Under the pieces are notes generated by a model, which saw nothing but the letters and a program-made list of their open reading frames with translations, searched no databases and had not been told where the DNA came from. From the NCBI GenBank assembly GCA_023213315.1, contig JAKCPI010010839.1:1-64000 (forward strand): a DNA stretch of 64,000 bases, given 5' to 3'. Below, in pieces: positions 11,601 through 22,718 of the stretch. This DNA is from Euborellia annulipes. Lineage: Eukaryota; Arthropoda; Insecta; Dermaptera; Anisolabididae. The first letter of the stretch is position 1; the number at the start of each line of letters is the position of its first letter. The position numbers and the translations under genes are program-made.

Positions 11601-12675
11601 AACTCCTCAAACTACGCTGATTTTTCGGCAAGGGTATAGAAAGGGGAAAAACAAAAATGAAATTTTTTTATTTTCCCCACTGAGTTTATTTTCTGATATT
11701 TCGAAGGTAGAGGTGCTATTCTTCTTCAGAGGAAGCTGAAAACAATCTCAATGTTAACAAAAGTATTCTTAATTAATAATAGTTATACATAAAGGGCATT
11801 GGCTGTACCTCATTTTACACTCCGCTAACATAATTTCAGCCAATGTTTTTTGCATACAAGAAAGCCATATGTCCTCGGTAACTCTTGAGAGCATTCTAAT
11901 TTGAAAATTATGATACAACGAAATGAATAAATAGAATTTGTATCATAATTTTCAAATTAGAATGCTCTCGAGTTACCGAGGGCATATGGCTTTGTTGTAT
12001 ACAACATGCATATACATAGGCGCCGGAACTGGGGGGGGGGCAAGGGTACATTGCTGCCCCCCTGGCATCCTATAGGGGGGGGACAGAGGGGGGCAAAATT
12101 TCTTCTTTTATTTCATTTATTTTTAAAAATGATACATTTTTACTTTTGAAAAATAAAATTTTTTAAATTAAAAAAAATAAAACGAGTATGAAATTCATTT
12201 TTTTCCAAATTTTTTCCAAAAATTTTTGATAAAATCACTACCAAATTTTTTAAAATTTTAATTTTATTAAAATTGTGATTTTATTTAAAATTTTTAAAGT
12301 TTTATAGTAGATTTGTTTTGTGTTTATACTATTTGAACATATTAAATTATTTTAATTTTCTAAAAAAAATTTTTTTGCCCCCCTGATTCAAATTCGTTCC
12401 GGCGCCCCTGTGCATATATGCAAAAAACATTGGCTGAAATTATAATGTTAGCGGAGTGTAAAATGAGGTACAGCCAATGCCCTTTATGTATAACTATTAT
12501 TAATTAAGAATACTTTTGTTAACATTGAGATTGTTTTCAGCTTCCTCTGAAGAAGAATAGCACCTGTACCTTCGAAATATCAGAAAATAAATTCATTGGG
12601 GAAAATAAAAAAATCCATTTTTGTATTTCCCCTTTCTATACCCTTGCCGAAAAATCAGCGTAGTTTGAGGAGTTT
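11601..12675. mobile_element. Large fold-back element with two nested insertions
   Basis: The outer arms are about 11601-11852 and 12415-12675, inverted copies sharing TACCTCATTTTACACTCCGC and CGGCAAGGGTATAGAAAGGG. The right arm carries CTGAAGA...CTTCGAAATATC (12547-12577), and the left arm its complement. The loop contains a second palindrome (11853-12003, arms of about 60 bp around GAATGAATAAATAG) and a hAT MITE (12015-12410). No protein is encoded. Confidence 0.8.
12015..12410. mobile_element. hAT-type MITE, GGCGCCGGAAC family, copy 2
   Basis: Inverse-orientation copy of the element at 100-500. It is flanked by perfect 8-bp duplications TGCATATA (12007-12014 and 12411-12418). It sits in the loop of the fold-back element 11601-12675 and so inserted after it. 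Confidence 0.85.
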
Positions 12676-12904
12676 CGGTCTAATTATCATTTTAGTTTTA
12701 AATTCATATATTCGAAAAATTAGTATAATTAGGCCTAATCATTTTTTTTATGACATTAGTTATGGTTAATCAAAGATTGCCGATGAATCTGACTCACACT
12801 TCCTTTTTATAATTTTTTTTATATCTTATAAAAACATTTATTTTTTTTTAATCAGGCCAAGCAAATTCTATTTCTATTTTTTTTTTAATATTCTATTTTT
12901 TTAA

Positions 12905-13010
12905 TATATAGGGTAAGAGAAAGTAAAATTGTGTGCTGTGCGAACAGTCACACCAGATTAGCCCCCCTCCCCCCCTGAGAAGCCCCTTGAATCCGCTCTT
13001 GTTTCTGATT
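12905..13010. repeat. Fragment of interspersed repeat end and MITE end
   Basis: GGGTAAGAGAAAGTAAAA is followed at once by TTGTGTGCTGTGCGAACAGT and CACACCAGATTAG, so the constant end and the terminal hairpin of the abundant repeat are joined with the middle deleted. A C-tract and TCCGCTCTTG follow, resembling a MITE right end. Confidence 0.5.
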
Positions 13011-13706
13011 TATTAAGAAAAGATATATTAATTCAGACTAATGGGATCGGGATCTAAATGACATATAAATTTAAAAAATAGAAAAAAAATATTTAATTTT
13101 AAAAGATCATTAGCCACTTGATAATCCAAGGAGAGGAAGAAAAAAAAAATCCAAGTTAAAATCGTGCAACATTTGATCACTCTGCAAAGCTTACAAAAAA
13201 TTTGAATTTCGATTAAAATTAAAAAAAAGTAATATTTTTATTTTTAATTATAAAATTATACAGATAATATTAGATTTTTGTGATCCTTCATATTTGTATA
13301 TTTGAAATTATGAAGTTTAATTGTTCATTGATTAATCGCGAGGAGCAAGAAGCTTTTTTTTTTTTGGAGGGGGGGGGGTGGTAAAAAAGTATATTTTTAT
13401 TTTTAATTATAAAATTATACATGATAATATTAGATTTTTGTAATACCTAATATAAAGACTATATAATTTGTTATTTATTTAATTTATATTTTATTGAAAG
13501 TTTAATTTTTATAAGAGTTCTTCTTGCATTGGCCCAGTTATAAAATTATATTAAAATGCTTAATCTTTGAAAGTTAAACTAAAGAAAGACTTTTTTTTAA
13601 TATTTTTATTTTTTAATATTTTATTTATAAAATTAAATCATTAAATATGTTTCAATATTTTAATTAAAAAAATAAACTTTTTCAATGACAGATCTCTCTC
13701 CCACAG

Positions 13707-13805
13707 GCGCTGACATGAAACGCCGCTTCTGCCAACTCACCTCTGCTCTGCCTCCTCGTGCTTTTCACTGCCTGTCATCTCGTTATATCGATATTAATAT
13801 TAAAG
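13707..13805 (+). CDS. Putative coding exon B (unrecognised, phase 1-1)
   Basis: A 99-bp block with acceptor TCTCTCCCACAG and donor AAAG/GTATTT. In the frame starting after two bases it is open (ADMKRRFCQLTSALPPRAFH ... YIDINIK plus one base). Joined to exon A it gives a continuous frame. The following block at 14380 would add MDRRRLII and a stop. Minus-strand relatives at 24814-24947 and 28415-28540 share the CTCACCTCTGCTTT core; one of them reads QLTSAFP in its own frame. No family recognised. Confidence 0.35.
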
Positions 13806-14379
13806 GTATTTATTATTTATTTTGCATTTCTTTCTTCCTTTTCTATTTTAATAATAATCTAAATTTGCTCTGGATTGAATTAGTTGATTAAATAAATACT
13901 AACTTTCTATAATATATTCCATTATCTTTGTAATGTGAATGTCATTTACTCTCATTTAATTCTATTTTATTTTGAACTTATTTCATATTGTATTCATTTA
14001 AATGAGTTTAACACTTTATTAAAATATTAATTCTAATTATTCAATGCATTTTTTATCATCTTTTTCAAAATACTCCCTTAGCATGCTTTTATCAAAATGA
14101 TCATCATCTCTAACCTTTCTTAAAGTATTTATTATCAATTTTATTCTTTTATAATACTAATTTACTCTAAATTTACTGTAAATGTATTTTTCAATATATT
14201 AATTTGATTCTCTTGGGAAGCAGGCCTCGGTAAATTTCCTAATAGTTGACATTTCGATTTGCTAGATTATTATTTGCCTGTCATTTTTAATCCTCACTAT
14301 TTTTATTTTTTATTTATAGAAATTGACATTTTCTTTCAAATATAAAGCTTATTAAATAATTATCTTTTTTTTTTTCTAG

Positions 14380-14459
14380 ATATGGATCGACGACGACTTA
14401 TAATCTAATCCTGTTTGAAGCTCACAGAAATATTTATTCAAAATATAATGCAATGCACG
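14380..14459 (+). CDS. Putative terminal coding exon C
   Basis: Follows a long T-run acceptor ending in TCTAG and ends at CACG/GTATGT. Entered in phase 1 from exon B, it reads D-MDRRRLII then TAA. The diverged duplicate at 16138-16214 reads LGRRRLNIQS then TGA in the same frame, so the RRRL core and a nearby stop are kept while the nucleotide sequence differs. This is weak evidence for coding; an untranslated spliced exon is equally possible. Confidence 0.3.
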
Positions 14460-14529
14460 GTATGTATATATATTTTTACTTTTATTATTTTATTTTTTAT
14501 AATTATTTCAATGATCTCTTCAATTTTAG

Positions 14530-14713
14530 ATTTGATATGAACATCTCATCTATTCTTGAATGCAACTTAGAGAGAACATGACTTACACCATAAATATACT
14601 GTTTATTTCATTTTCATATATATTTTTTGAATATATAATGAAAATATGAAATTATTTTCTAAAATATATATAGACATGCAAACAGAATTCAACAAAGCCC
14701 TCTCATAATCAAG
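14530..14713 (+). other. Exon-like block D (duplicate of 16589-16705)
   Basis: Begins after TTTTAG with ATTTGATATGAACATCTCATC and ends ATAATCAAG/GTAACT. The duplicate at 16589-16705 has the same ends without the AT-rich insert in the middle. Stops occur in all useful frames. Together with C and its copy it shows that about 13.9-14.75 kb and 15.85-16.75 kb are a diverged direct duplication. Confidence 0.35.
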
Positions 14714-14792
14714 GTAACTGCAAAAGATATAATTTTATTTTATTATATAGGTTTTTTCTTTTAATTCTTATAAATTTGACTTTAATATACAG

Positions 14793-14794
<2 letters not shown>

Positions 14795-14824
<30 letters not shown>

Positions 14825-14825
14825 G
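14795..14825. repeat. (TA)n microsatellite
   Basis: An uninterrupted run of about 13 TA units, 14798-14824. Similar TA tracts occur near 27370-27400, 33213-33245 and 34938-34990. Confidence 0.9.
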
Positions 14826-15042
14826 CCTATTTGTAAATTTTGAAATATTTATCATTTTGATTTACTTTCATTTTTTTTTTTACTTATACTATTAATATAT
14901 TTATTTAAATTCCTACAGATAACTAAATTTTGGGGGTAAATGTTGAGAGAAAGGGCCAGATTATTTCCATGTCATCATTTATCTCTTCTCTTACCTTTAA
15001 ACAAATTTCACTTTTCCTCCAAATATATATATATAATATATA

Positions 15043-15259
15043 GGCCATCAGCTCCAGAGTGGCCTAACCCACATTTCACTTTTTACGTTTTATGCCTTAG
15101 TATCTATTAAATCGTGAATTCCAGAGTAAACAGTACTTCTCATGATATAGTAGTACAGTATTACTCATGATACAGCTCTGGAATTAACGATTTAATAGAT
15201 ACTAAGGCATAAAACCAAGAAATTGAAATGTGGATTATACCGTTCTGGCGCTGATGGCC
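15043..15259. mobile_element. Fold-back element, about 217 bp
   Basis: The arms GGCCATCAGCTCCAGAGTGG and CGTTCTGGCGCTGATGGCC, with AGTATCTATTAAATCG and its complement, pair over most of the length. The right arm has small indels. The loop carries a short imperfect repeat of CATGATATAG/CATGATACAG. No coding frame and no GAAA-type core motif was seen. Confidence 0.75.
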
Positions 15260-16137
15260 TCATATATACAGGACAAATACAAATTATTGGAGCGATTTGA
15301 CATTCACAAATACTTTACAGATAGATAGAGCAATTTACCATCTCGCTAACAGGCAGTCCGCTTCGGGTCACCGCGGCGAGGGCGTTGAATAGAGAGGAAT
15401 GGCGTCTGACCGTTGCAAGAACGATCTTTCCAAGTGACCACGACACGTCAACTTGACGTTTACGACTAAGAAGAAGAAGATCAACTTACCAGGTTCTGTT
15501 TTGCGAACTGCGAGATCGGATCACCAATGCCTTTGAACAAATTAATATGTTACGTCGAGTATGGGACGAACTTGATTACAGACTTGATAGCTGCAGAATC
15601 ACCAGAGGGGCGCATATGGACCACCTGATCTAACATCTCAAATAGAACTTGGTACGTTGCTCTATGTATCTGTCTAGTTTTTGTAATAATTTGTAATTGT
15701 TTTGTTATATATATATATTCGCTCCGGGCTCGTCTAAATCAATGCATGAAAACCATTTAATTATTATTTTAGAACATCACATAAACATGAATGGATCATT
15801 TTTACAAAATTTAAGCTAGTAATTGTTTTAAATTATTTGGGCCTTAACCAGGGGCCATAAACATTATTCGGTGCCTGTCATTTTTCATCCTATTTTTATA
15901 TTTTTTTTATAGAAATTTAATCACGCGGCATTTTCTTTTAATCATCTAGTTTAAATACAATTATAGAAATATTCCTTTGGGCTTAAAAAATCCCCAAGTA
16001 ATTGAGAATTATTAAATTTTTTTATTGAAAAAGTAAATAAAAATAAACTTTTTTTATATTAAATATTAATAATATATTATTGCACTTGCCCTATGACTTT
16101 ATTAAATTATTAATATATTTTTTATTTTTCTTTGTAG

Positions 16138-16705
16138 ATTTGGGTCGACGACGACTTAACATCCAATCCTGATTGAGGCTGACAGAAACATTTATAATAT
16201 ATAATGTAATGTAGGTATATATATTTTTATTATTAAAATATAATATCAGAAGCTTAATTTCTTCAAAATAATCTTTAAAAGTTTTTAGTGTAAATCAGTT
16301 TATAGCTGATTATATTAAACCCCAGTAGTTTCTTTCCTGATCAACTCACCAGATAGTAAATTAGAGTGGAATTAGTTAAAATAAAACAAAATTTAAAAAA
16401 TTTTCGTTTTATATTTGCCCAGACTTGTCAGCCAGATGTTCAAAAATATAAAATGAAATTTTTTTAAATTTTGTTTTATTCTCACTCTAATTTTACTATC
16501 TTGTGAGTTGACCAGGAAAGTAACAAGTAGAGTTAATATAATTTTTTCTATTATTTTTATAATGATTAAATAATTTCTTAAATTTTAGATTGGCTATGAA
16601 CATCTCATCTCTTCTTGACTGCAAATCAGAGACACCATGACTTAGACACCATAAATTTAATGGAAATAGTTTCACATTTTCAACAAAGGCATAATCATAA
16701 TCAAG
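16138..16705 (+). other. Exon-like duplicates of C (16138-16214) and D (16589-16705)
   Basis: 16138-16214 starts ATTTGGGTCGACGACGACTT after TTTGTAG and ends TAG/GTATAT. 16589-16705 starts ATTGGCTATGAACATCTC after TTTTAG and ends ATCAAG/GTAACT. Both match the blocks at 14380 and 14530 in order and spacing type. An inverted AT-rich pair (CAAAATTTAAAAAATTTTCG and its near complement) lies at about 16380-16485. Confidence 0.35.
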
Positions 16706-17237
16706 GTAACTGGAAAAGATATCTTTTTATTTTTTTTTCTATGTTTTCTTTTAATTCTTTTAAATTTGACTTTAATATAATATATATATATACACTGCGT
16801 TAATGTGATTTATTTCCACTTGGTTTTTTGATCATAATTTTCATGAAATTTTTTTTACAGATATATAATACGCTTTGATGTTTACTAACAAATTCTCCCA
16901 TTGATATGTCGCATTTTAAAGAAGTTATAGGGAAAAAATTGAAAATTGACTGTTTAAAAGTGTTAAGGTGATTTAGCTCCACTTTGAAACTTTATTTATT
17001 TATTTATCAACAGTAAGATTTTAACAACTCTAATAATTAATGGTCATCCAGTCACTCTTAATCTATAAATTAATTCACTTGGGAAGAGAATTGTCTATCT
17101 ACCTGATGCCACGGGATCCGATCCCAGGACTTGTGATTAGCTATATTCCGCTGGTCGACAATGAAGAACTGTCGGCAATCGCGGATGAGCTTCTTCTAGA
17201 GGTCCTTAATGACATTGAGATCGGACGAGTATGCGGG

Positions 17238-17580
17238 TTATTTTAAAACAGGGATATTTATGGTTGGAAAGTCACTTCTTTGTGCTTGCGGACGCGTGAA
17301 CCTATGAAAAGGGGGTGCATTATCTTGAATAAAAGTTAAATTAACAGCAGAAAAGCTGTTTAAAAAATGGCAATAAATTCCTCTAAGAATATTTTGATAT
17401 CCAATTGAATTGATTTTCCCATCCACGAACGCTATTGTTGACTTTTCGAACGCTGTGAATGCTGGCAAAATCACGAATAAGGCCATCGAACTTGCACTTA
17501 GAAAAAATGACGCTATTTGTTTCGAAGATCGTGGCAGGCCCTTTGGACCGTCCAAATTGAATTTCATTTTGACCGATCAA
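17238..17580 (-). pseudogene. Tc1-like transposase fragment
   Basis: Tc1/mariner transposases cut and paste DNA with a DDE/D catalytic triad. The frame on this strand begins MKFNLDGPKG, close to the family's KKFNLDGPDG around the first catalytic Asp. It continues with FVDGKINSIGYQNIL and NLTFIQDNAPPFH, the second Asp being in QDNAP. The N-terminal DNA-binding domain and the third acidic residue are absent, and the frame degenerates after the Asp block. The middle lacks the usual W/G-rich stretch. It is a decayed partial copy inside the palindromic element 16793-18330. Confidence 0.8.
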
Positions 17581-17757
17581 ACAATCTATAAAGTAAAAAA
17601 CATTTTCTTTTTTTTAATTTACTAACAAACTCAATACATATCGTCTGGTACACATGATTCCATGTTTGACGGTCATCGCTGAACAGCACGTCGACGCTGA
17701 TGATTAATTCTTGAGACTAGGCCTGTTCATAATTTCAGGGGCAATTTATTGCCATAG

Positions 17758-18027
17758 TTGAAACGCTTTCCTGCTGTTAATTTAACTTTTATTCAGGAAA
17801 AAGCATCGATTCACGCGTCCGCAAACACAAAGGCTTTCAACCACCCTTCCCCCCCCCCCCCCCTCTCATTAAGGATCTCTAGAAGCAGCTCATCCGCGAT
17901 GTTTTGTGCGATTGCCGGCAATTCTCCACAGTCGACCTATTCACAAATCTTGGGATCCCGTCTTCGAATTAAGTCGCAGCATGTTATTAAGCTAGTCAAT
18001 TCTCTTCCCAAGTTAAGTGATTTATAG
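17758..18027 (+). pseudogene. Second Tc1-like transposase fragment, opposite strand
   Basis: The translation contains FPAVNLTFIQEKASIHASAN and then TKAFN, matching the Tc1 block FxQDNAxxHxSxxTKxF. The catalytic Asp is replaced by Glu-Lys here. A C-tract repeat interrupts the sequence. The end, HVIKLVNSLPK, resembles the C-terminal YxxxLxxSMPxR of Tc1 transposases. It is the mirror of the minus-strand fragment at 17238-17580 and is non-functional. Confidence 0.7.
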
Positions 18028-18596
18028 AATAAGAGTGACTGAATGACCATTAATTATTAGAGTTGTTAAAATCTTATTGTTCTCTTATTATTATTGATAT
18101 AATTATTATTATTATAAATATTTTGAACTGGAACTAAATCTCCCTAACACTTTTAAAAAGTCAATTTTTTTACTCTAACTTATTAAAATGCGATATATCC
18201 ACGGGAGGTTTTGTTAATAAACATCAAAGCGTATTATATAACTGTAAAAAAAAATTTCATCCCAATCGGTACAGTAATATGGGAGTTATGATCAAAAAAC
18301 CAAGTAGAACTAAATCACCTTAACGCACATTATATATATATATATGGTTATTTTTCAATTCAAGATAATTAATTAATAATTCTTAAATATAAAGTGATGA
18401 TGCACAGATGTTCATTACAAGAAAGCATAGAAATAAATACTCTCAACCTCAAAACCTAATGGTTAAAGTTAATATTAATAATTATAATGCATTGTGTTTA
18501 AAAATAAGATTGTTAATTTTTAAAGTCAAAATCATCTTTGCAAACAGGCAGGACAGGAACAATACTACTTTTTTTTTAAATATATATATATATATA

Positions 18597-18951
18597 CAGA
18601 TATGCGTAGGATGGCAGCCAGAAAAGAAATCAGACAAAAATTTAATCAATCTTATTTTTATTGTTGAGTTCAGGAGATGAAAGAACAACATAAAATGAAA
18701 TGTAGAGAAAGTTTTTTCTTTTTGCAGGTTTTTGCAGTACCGAAACCAGCATAAATGCGCACACTGGTTGTCTTATTCCCATTAAAATTTTCAAATTTAA
18801 AAAAATCAAGTCTTTCTTTATTAATCATTGCTGAATAACGTGCAAAAAGAAAAAACTTTCTCTACATTTGATTTATTTCAATAAAATTAGATAAAGATTG
18901 ATTGAATTTTTGTCTGATTTATTTCCTGTCTGCCATCCTATTCATATCTGT
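18597..18951. mobile_element. Fold-back element (GGCAGCCAG family), copy 1
   Basis: The left arm (ACAGATATGCGTAGGATGGC, then AATCAGACAAAAATT, later GTAGAGAAAGTTTTTTC) pairs with the right arm (GAAAAAACTTTCTCTAC ... TTTTTGTCTGATTT ... GCCATCC). The CAGCCAG, ATCAGACAAAAA and TTGATCAAT-like blocks are shared with the fold-back at 56214-56497, so the two are one family. The GAAA core motif is not visible here. Confidence 0.7.
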
Positions 18952-19168
18952 TAATAGTTCAGCCATCATCTCAATATATATATTTATTAAAATATTAATT
19001 TATATATTTAATCATTCTTTAAATTAAAATTCAAAAGATCTTTATTTTAGTTAAATAATAATTCTATTTTTTAAGCACACCGAATGAATTTTTTTCATTA
19101 AAAATATTAATTTTATTTACTTCAATCTGCCACAGCTGTAAATATTAATTTTTTCTTTTTTCTTTCAG

Positions 19169-19224
19169 ATTTTTTACGTTTGAGATGACTGTTCGTCAAT
19201 TTGCCTACTCTGACTGACTTGAGG
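19169..19224 (+). other. Exon-like block with strong splice sites
   Basis: A 56-bp block after TTTTCTTTCAG, with donor GAGG/GTGAGT. Short frames only. It could be an exon of the plus-strand transcript that also uses 20407-20460. Confidence 0.25.
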
Positions 19225-19387
19225 GTGAGTAAAAACATACCACCTACCAAGAAAGAGATAATAAATGATACTGTATATTGAATAGTAAAAATACTGTATA
19301 CTCCGATCATATAGAGTTGATTTATGAAAATTCCTTATATATTATGGTTGAATATATTCCTCCATTTCTGACGTGCACATGATGAAG

Positions 19388-19594
19388 AGGTAAGTTAATT
19401 AAAGGTAAAATTAACTAAAACGCCAGATGTTTATTTTTTTAATAAATATTTAATATCAGGCCAGCGTTACATATTATTGAAATCTTGCAAAACTAGTCGA
19501 CTTATAGTAAAAAATTAGAAATTGTTTAAAGGTGATGTAGAGAAAATATAAACATCTGGCGTTTTAGTTAATTTTCCCTTTAATTAACTTGCCT
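19388..19594. mobile_element. Fold-back element, about 207 bp
   Basis: The arms AGGTAAGTTAATTAAAGGTA ... AAAACGCCAGATGTTTAT and their complement (ATAAACATCTGGCGTTTT ... TTAATTAACTTGCCT) are about 46 bp each around a 110-bp loop. No reading frame and no core motif. Confidence 0.75.
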
Positions 19595-20406
19595 CTCTAT
19601 CGATATATATTTTTCTTAATACAATAATACAAATAAAAAAAAAAAAATATTTTTCATAAATCAAATCAATATCATCGGAGCAGGCCTATATATAGTATAT
19701 AATTTATTAACTCACTCTCTTTTGGTTCTCGAAAGTATCTTTTACTGTTTAGGATTTTTCTTTTATTTGTTTATGTATTTTTTTTAAGATTAACTTAGGG
19801 GTGGGAACAAATTTTTAATTAGAAAATTAGTTTATTTTAAATTATACTAATGCTAATAAATAAAAGGTAAATAAAATTTAGTTATATTTTTTAATAAATT
19901 ATTTATTCAAAATTAAATATTCGTTTGTATATAAACATATATATACATTTTTTATTTGCAAGTTAGAAATATCTATATATAATAATAGCGTTCGTTAGAC
20001 TAAAAGAAAAGAAGAAAAGAAAGACTTAAACACTCACATGTCTTGTTAAATAAAAGAATCTTAACATCCGTTTATTAGATATAAATATAAACGTTCATTT
20101 AATCAGAATGTGATTTTTTATTTTTTTTTTCTCATTTTCGATTCTCTTTTCTCTCAAAATAATTTTTTATTAGGATTTTTTCTTGGTTGATTTGATTTGC
20201 AAATATGTATTGTAATTATGATTTTTTGAAATTAAATTTATCCAAAATTAAGTATTCATTTTAAGTTAACTTCAATAGGAATCTTCGGAGAGAGGATATA
20301 ATAAAATTCAATTTTGTTTTTTCATTGAATTATATTTGTTTCATATAATTATTTATTTTTTAATACAGGTAATTTAAATAATATTTTTTGTATCTTTTGG
20401 TTTCAG

Positions 20407-20460
20407 ATTGCGTCTTGCTTTGGAGATGAACTTTTCAGAAAAAGAATTCAAACAAAATTC
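20407..20460 (+). CDS. Putative coding exon with start codon (MNFSEKEFKQNS)
   Basis: A 54-bp block after TTTTGGTTTCAG with a consensus donor GTAAGTAT. One frame is open across it and includes an ATG followed by NFSEKEFKQNS, ending two bases into a codon (TC). The plus-strand exon-like block at 57326 starts with one completing base (G), so the two could join to give Ser, but 37 kb separates them and nothing proves they belong together. Product unrecognised; moderate splice evidence only. Confidence 0.33.
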
Positions 20461-20524
20461 GTAAGTATAATTAATATCAGATAAAAAATGATTATTCATT
20501 GAAATGAATTGTCATTTATTTATT

Positions 20525-20645
20525 TCCTCCCCGAGGATGTCACCTTGTCGTGGTGGGGAGGCTTAGGGCCTAGGCCTGACCAAGAACATCCAAGTCTCAT
20601 TGCCTTGGTTCATCCAAGGGAATTTAAACCAGAATAAATGCTAAA
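20525..20645 (+). repeat. GC-richer repeat-like segment
   Basis: CCCCGAGGATGTCACCTTGT and then CGTGGTGGGGAGGCTTAGGG stand out from AT-rich surroundings and read like part of a dispersed element. I cannot assign the family with confidence. Confidence 0.3.
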
Positions 20646-20689
20646 GACTTTATATATTTAATAATATTTATTATTAAATATATTCTCTT

Positions 20690-20895
20690 TAGCGCCCCTG
20701 GCGCGCAGAGAGCCGGCAACCCGCTTCGTTGCCTCCTTCCATGCCTGCATGCAGGCATGGAGGGGGCGGGCGGCCGCCGCCGTCGCCTCTGTCGACTTGA
20801 GCTCTCTGCGCATGCGCCAGGGGCCAGAGTGGGGGGACTGGAGGCTATATAAGTCGTTGCGCGCATGGGTTGGTGGTCGGGGTTGGTGGTGGACA
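20690..20895 (+). promoter_or_regulatory. GC-rich promoter-like island with TATA box
   Basis: About 200 bp that are mostly G/C within AT-rich DNA. It contains GGGGGCGGGCGGCCGCC (GC-box-like), a perfect NRF-1-type palindrome TGCGCATGCGCC (20808-20819), and TATATAAG at 20846-20853 in plus orientation. A transcription start would be expected about 25-35 bp later. The outer parts, CCCCTGGCGCGCAGAGAG and CTCTCTGCGCATGCGCCAGGGG, are inverted repeats. It could be a host promoter or the promoter of an LTR or other mobile element; no flanking duplication was identified. The open frames over it are composition artefacts. Confidence 0.5.
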
Positions 20896-20899
20896 GCAA

Positions 20900-21990
20900 A
20901 CTGATCACATCGTCTCGCCTCATTGAAGATTACTATATAATGATTTATTATTAAAGACAATTAATATATTTGTTTATGACTTTATTTTCCTTTCTATTTC
21001 CTATCACTAGTAGATAAATATAATATTCAAGAATATTAATAATTTTTCTTTTTATTATTTTTATTTCTATTATTTTAATATGAGAATATTAATTAAACCT
21101 AATTTAAATATTTATTTACTATTAATTTTAATTATTTCAAAACAATATTTTCCTATGTTATTAGTATATTACTAATAGAATATTTTATTATTGATTATTA
21201 GAAATCTCATGGTTAGTTTTTACTTTCTCTTACCCTACATATCAAATATATAGAGTATTGTTTATTAATAGAAGAATATTAATTAAAATGATGATTATTT
21301 TAAAAACTTTAAATATATTTAAATTAGACTACTAATATAAATTTTCATTTCAATTAATATTCTCCCTTTAATATGAAACGAACCTTGAGATTAATAAATT
21401 GTTTGCTACTTGCCTTTTACTGTTGATTTCCTCAATAGTCAGCCTGGTGAAAGACCCTTAAAAAAGAAAAATAATATTTATTATTTTTTTCCTCTTTTCT
21501 AAGGATTTGGGGGTTTGTTACATCGAATTGAGTTTTTTTTTTATTTTAGCATACAAAAAAAGTTTCAATCTTAATATTACAGCATATAAATTTATAAAAG
21601 CATTATAAAACAAACTTTATATATAATACAAAAAAAGACCTTAAGAAAAAATTAGATAATGAAAAGTTCAATTTAAATATATTTATGAAAGTTGAAATTA
21701 AAAAAATAAAAAATTTGTTTTCGGGATCTAAGATTAATTTTAAACAATTCAGCCAAGAGGTTTGATTATAAAATTCATCTAACTGAAATAACTAATCTCC
21801 TTTAATTGAAATAACTAATTTTTGTTTTTCCTTTTTGTAATTAAAATATTTATTTATTTTTTAATAAGCTCTCGCCTTGTTCTTCGATATAAGACCATGC
21901 CATCGACTGTTTAAATGGTTATTGGTGAAAGACAAATTATGAAAACAGAAATGAATAGTGAATAAAGTTTGATATTTTTTTTAAAGTGAA
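20900..21990. other. AT-rich stretch without genes
   Basis: Very AT-rich. It holds only a short fragment of the abundant repeat's constant end (TTTTTACTTTCTCTTACC at about 21218) and simple A/T runs. No gene, splice pair or large palindrome was seen. Confidence 0.5.
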
Positions 21991-22580
21991 TTTTTTATTC
22001 AACCCTAATAAATCCTAATTTATATCCCATTAGTAATAATAAAATTCTATTCTTTTCTATCATATATTTCTATTATTCAAATATATAATAATTATAACAC
22101 TCCCCAAAATGACCCGGCATGATATATGAATATAAATATTTATCCTTTTCTAATAGAATTGAAATTAATTCAAATAGAAGTGATATGGGCTTGTCTTCTT
22201 TCGCGTGATGAAAAATATAGATTTTTATAAGAGATCAAAAAAAAAAAAAAAAAAAAAATTAGAGATGAGAAAGGGCATAAGTTAGCATTTATCGGTAAGG
22301 TGATTTGCAAAAAATTATACAAAATAAATATCAAATAAAATCCTAGATAATAGCCAAAAAACGAATGTGATTAAATTTAAATATTTATTTATAAAATATA
22401 ATCATCTCCTCTCTTGGCTGAATTCTATCAATTTAGTTAAAACTGAAATTCTATTTTATAAAAAAAAATTTGATTACTCATCGAATGCAGCAGATGACAT
22501 TGAGTAGGCTTCGAGGAACAGCAAATGCCAATTAAGATGATGCACAAAAATTTGGGAAAATCCACCGATTATCTTACAGG

Positions 22581-22718
22581 TCTTCTTCCTCTGTCCTCGC
22601 CATTATTAATCCCACGGTGAGGGGTCGGCGGACCTTACTCCCCCCTATCCATTGCTGTTGTCTCCGACAGGCCAAGCACGGTCATGTCTCTCTTGACCCG
22701 ATGAAGGCAAGTTATCTC
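22581..22718 (+). repeat. Short SINE-like element in unit 1 (GTCCTCGCC family)
   Basis: A 138-bp insert starting TCTTCTTCCTCTGTCCTCGC and containing GGGGTCGGCGGACCTTA. It is flanked by 15-bp near-identical repeats CGATTATCTTACAGG and CGATGATCTTACAGG. The same insertion at the same site is in unit 2 (26382-26529), so it predates the duplication. A longer relative is at 62455-62697. Confidence 0.7.

Larger units (their letters stand above)
16793..18330. mobile_element. Palindromic Tc1/mariner-like derivative
   Basis: The termini CACTGCGTTAATGTGATTTA and, inverted, ATGTGCGTTAAGGTGATTTA lie next to TA-rich DNA, consistent with TA target sites. Inverted arms run inward for about 450 bp on each side (16793-17240 and 17880-18330). 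Two transposase remnants face outward from the centre: one on the minus strand at 17567-17238 and one on the plus strand at 17758-18027. Each runs toward its nearby terminus, so both halves look like the same 3' part of a Tc1-like element in inverted duplication. It is inactive. Confidence 0.72.

Noticed and set aside
20624..20960. Minus-strand 100-residue frames rich in Arg and Pro
   Set aside because: They span a GC-rich island with a promoter-like layout; the composition explains both frames, and there is no homology signal.
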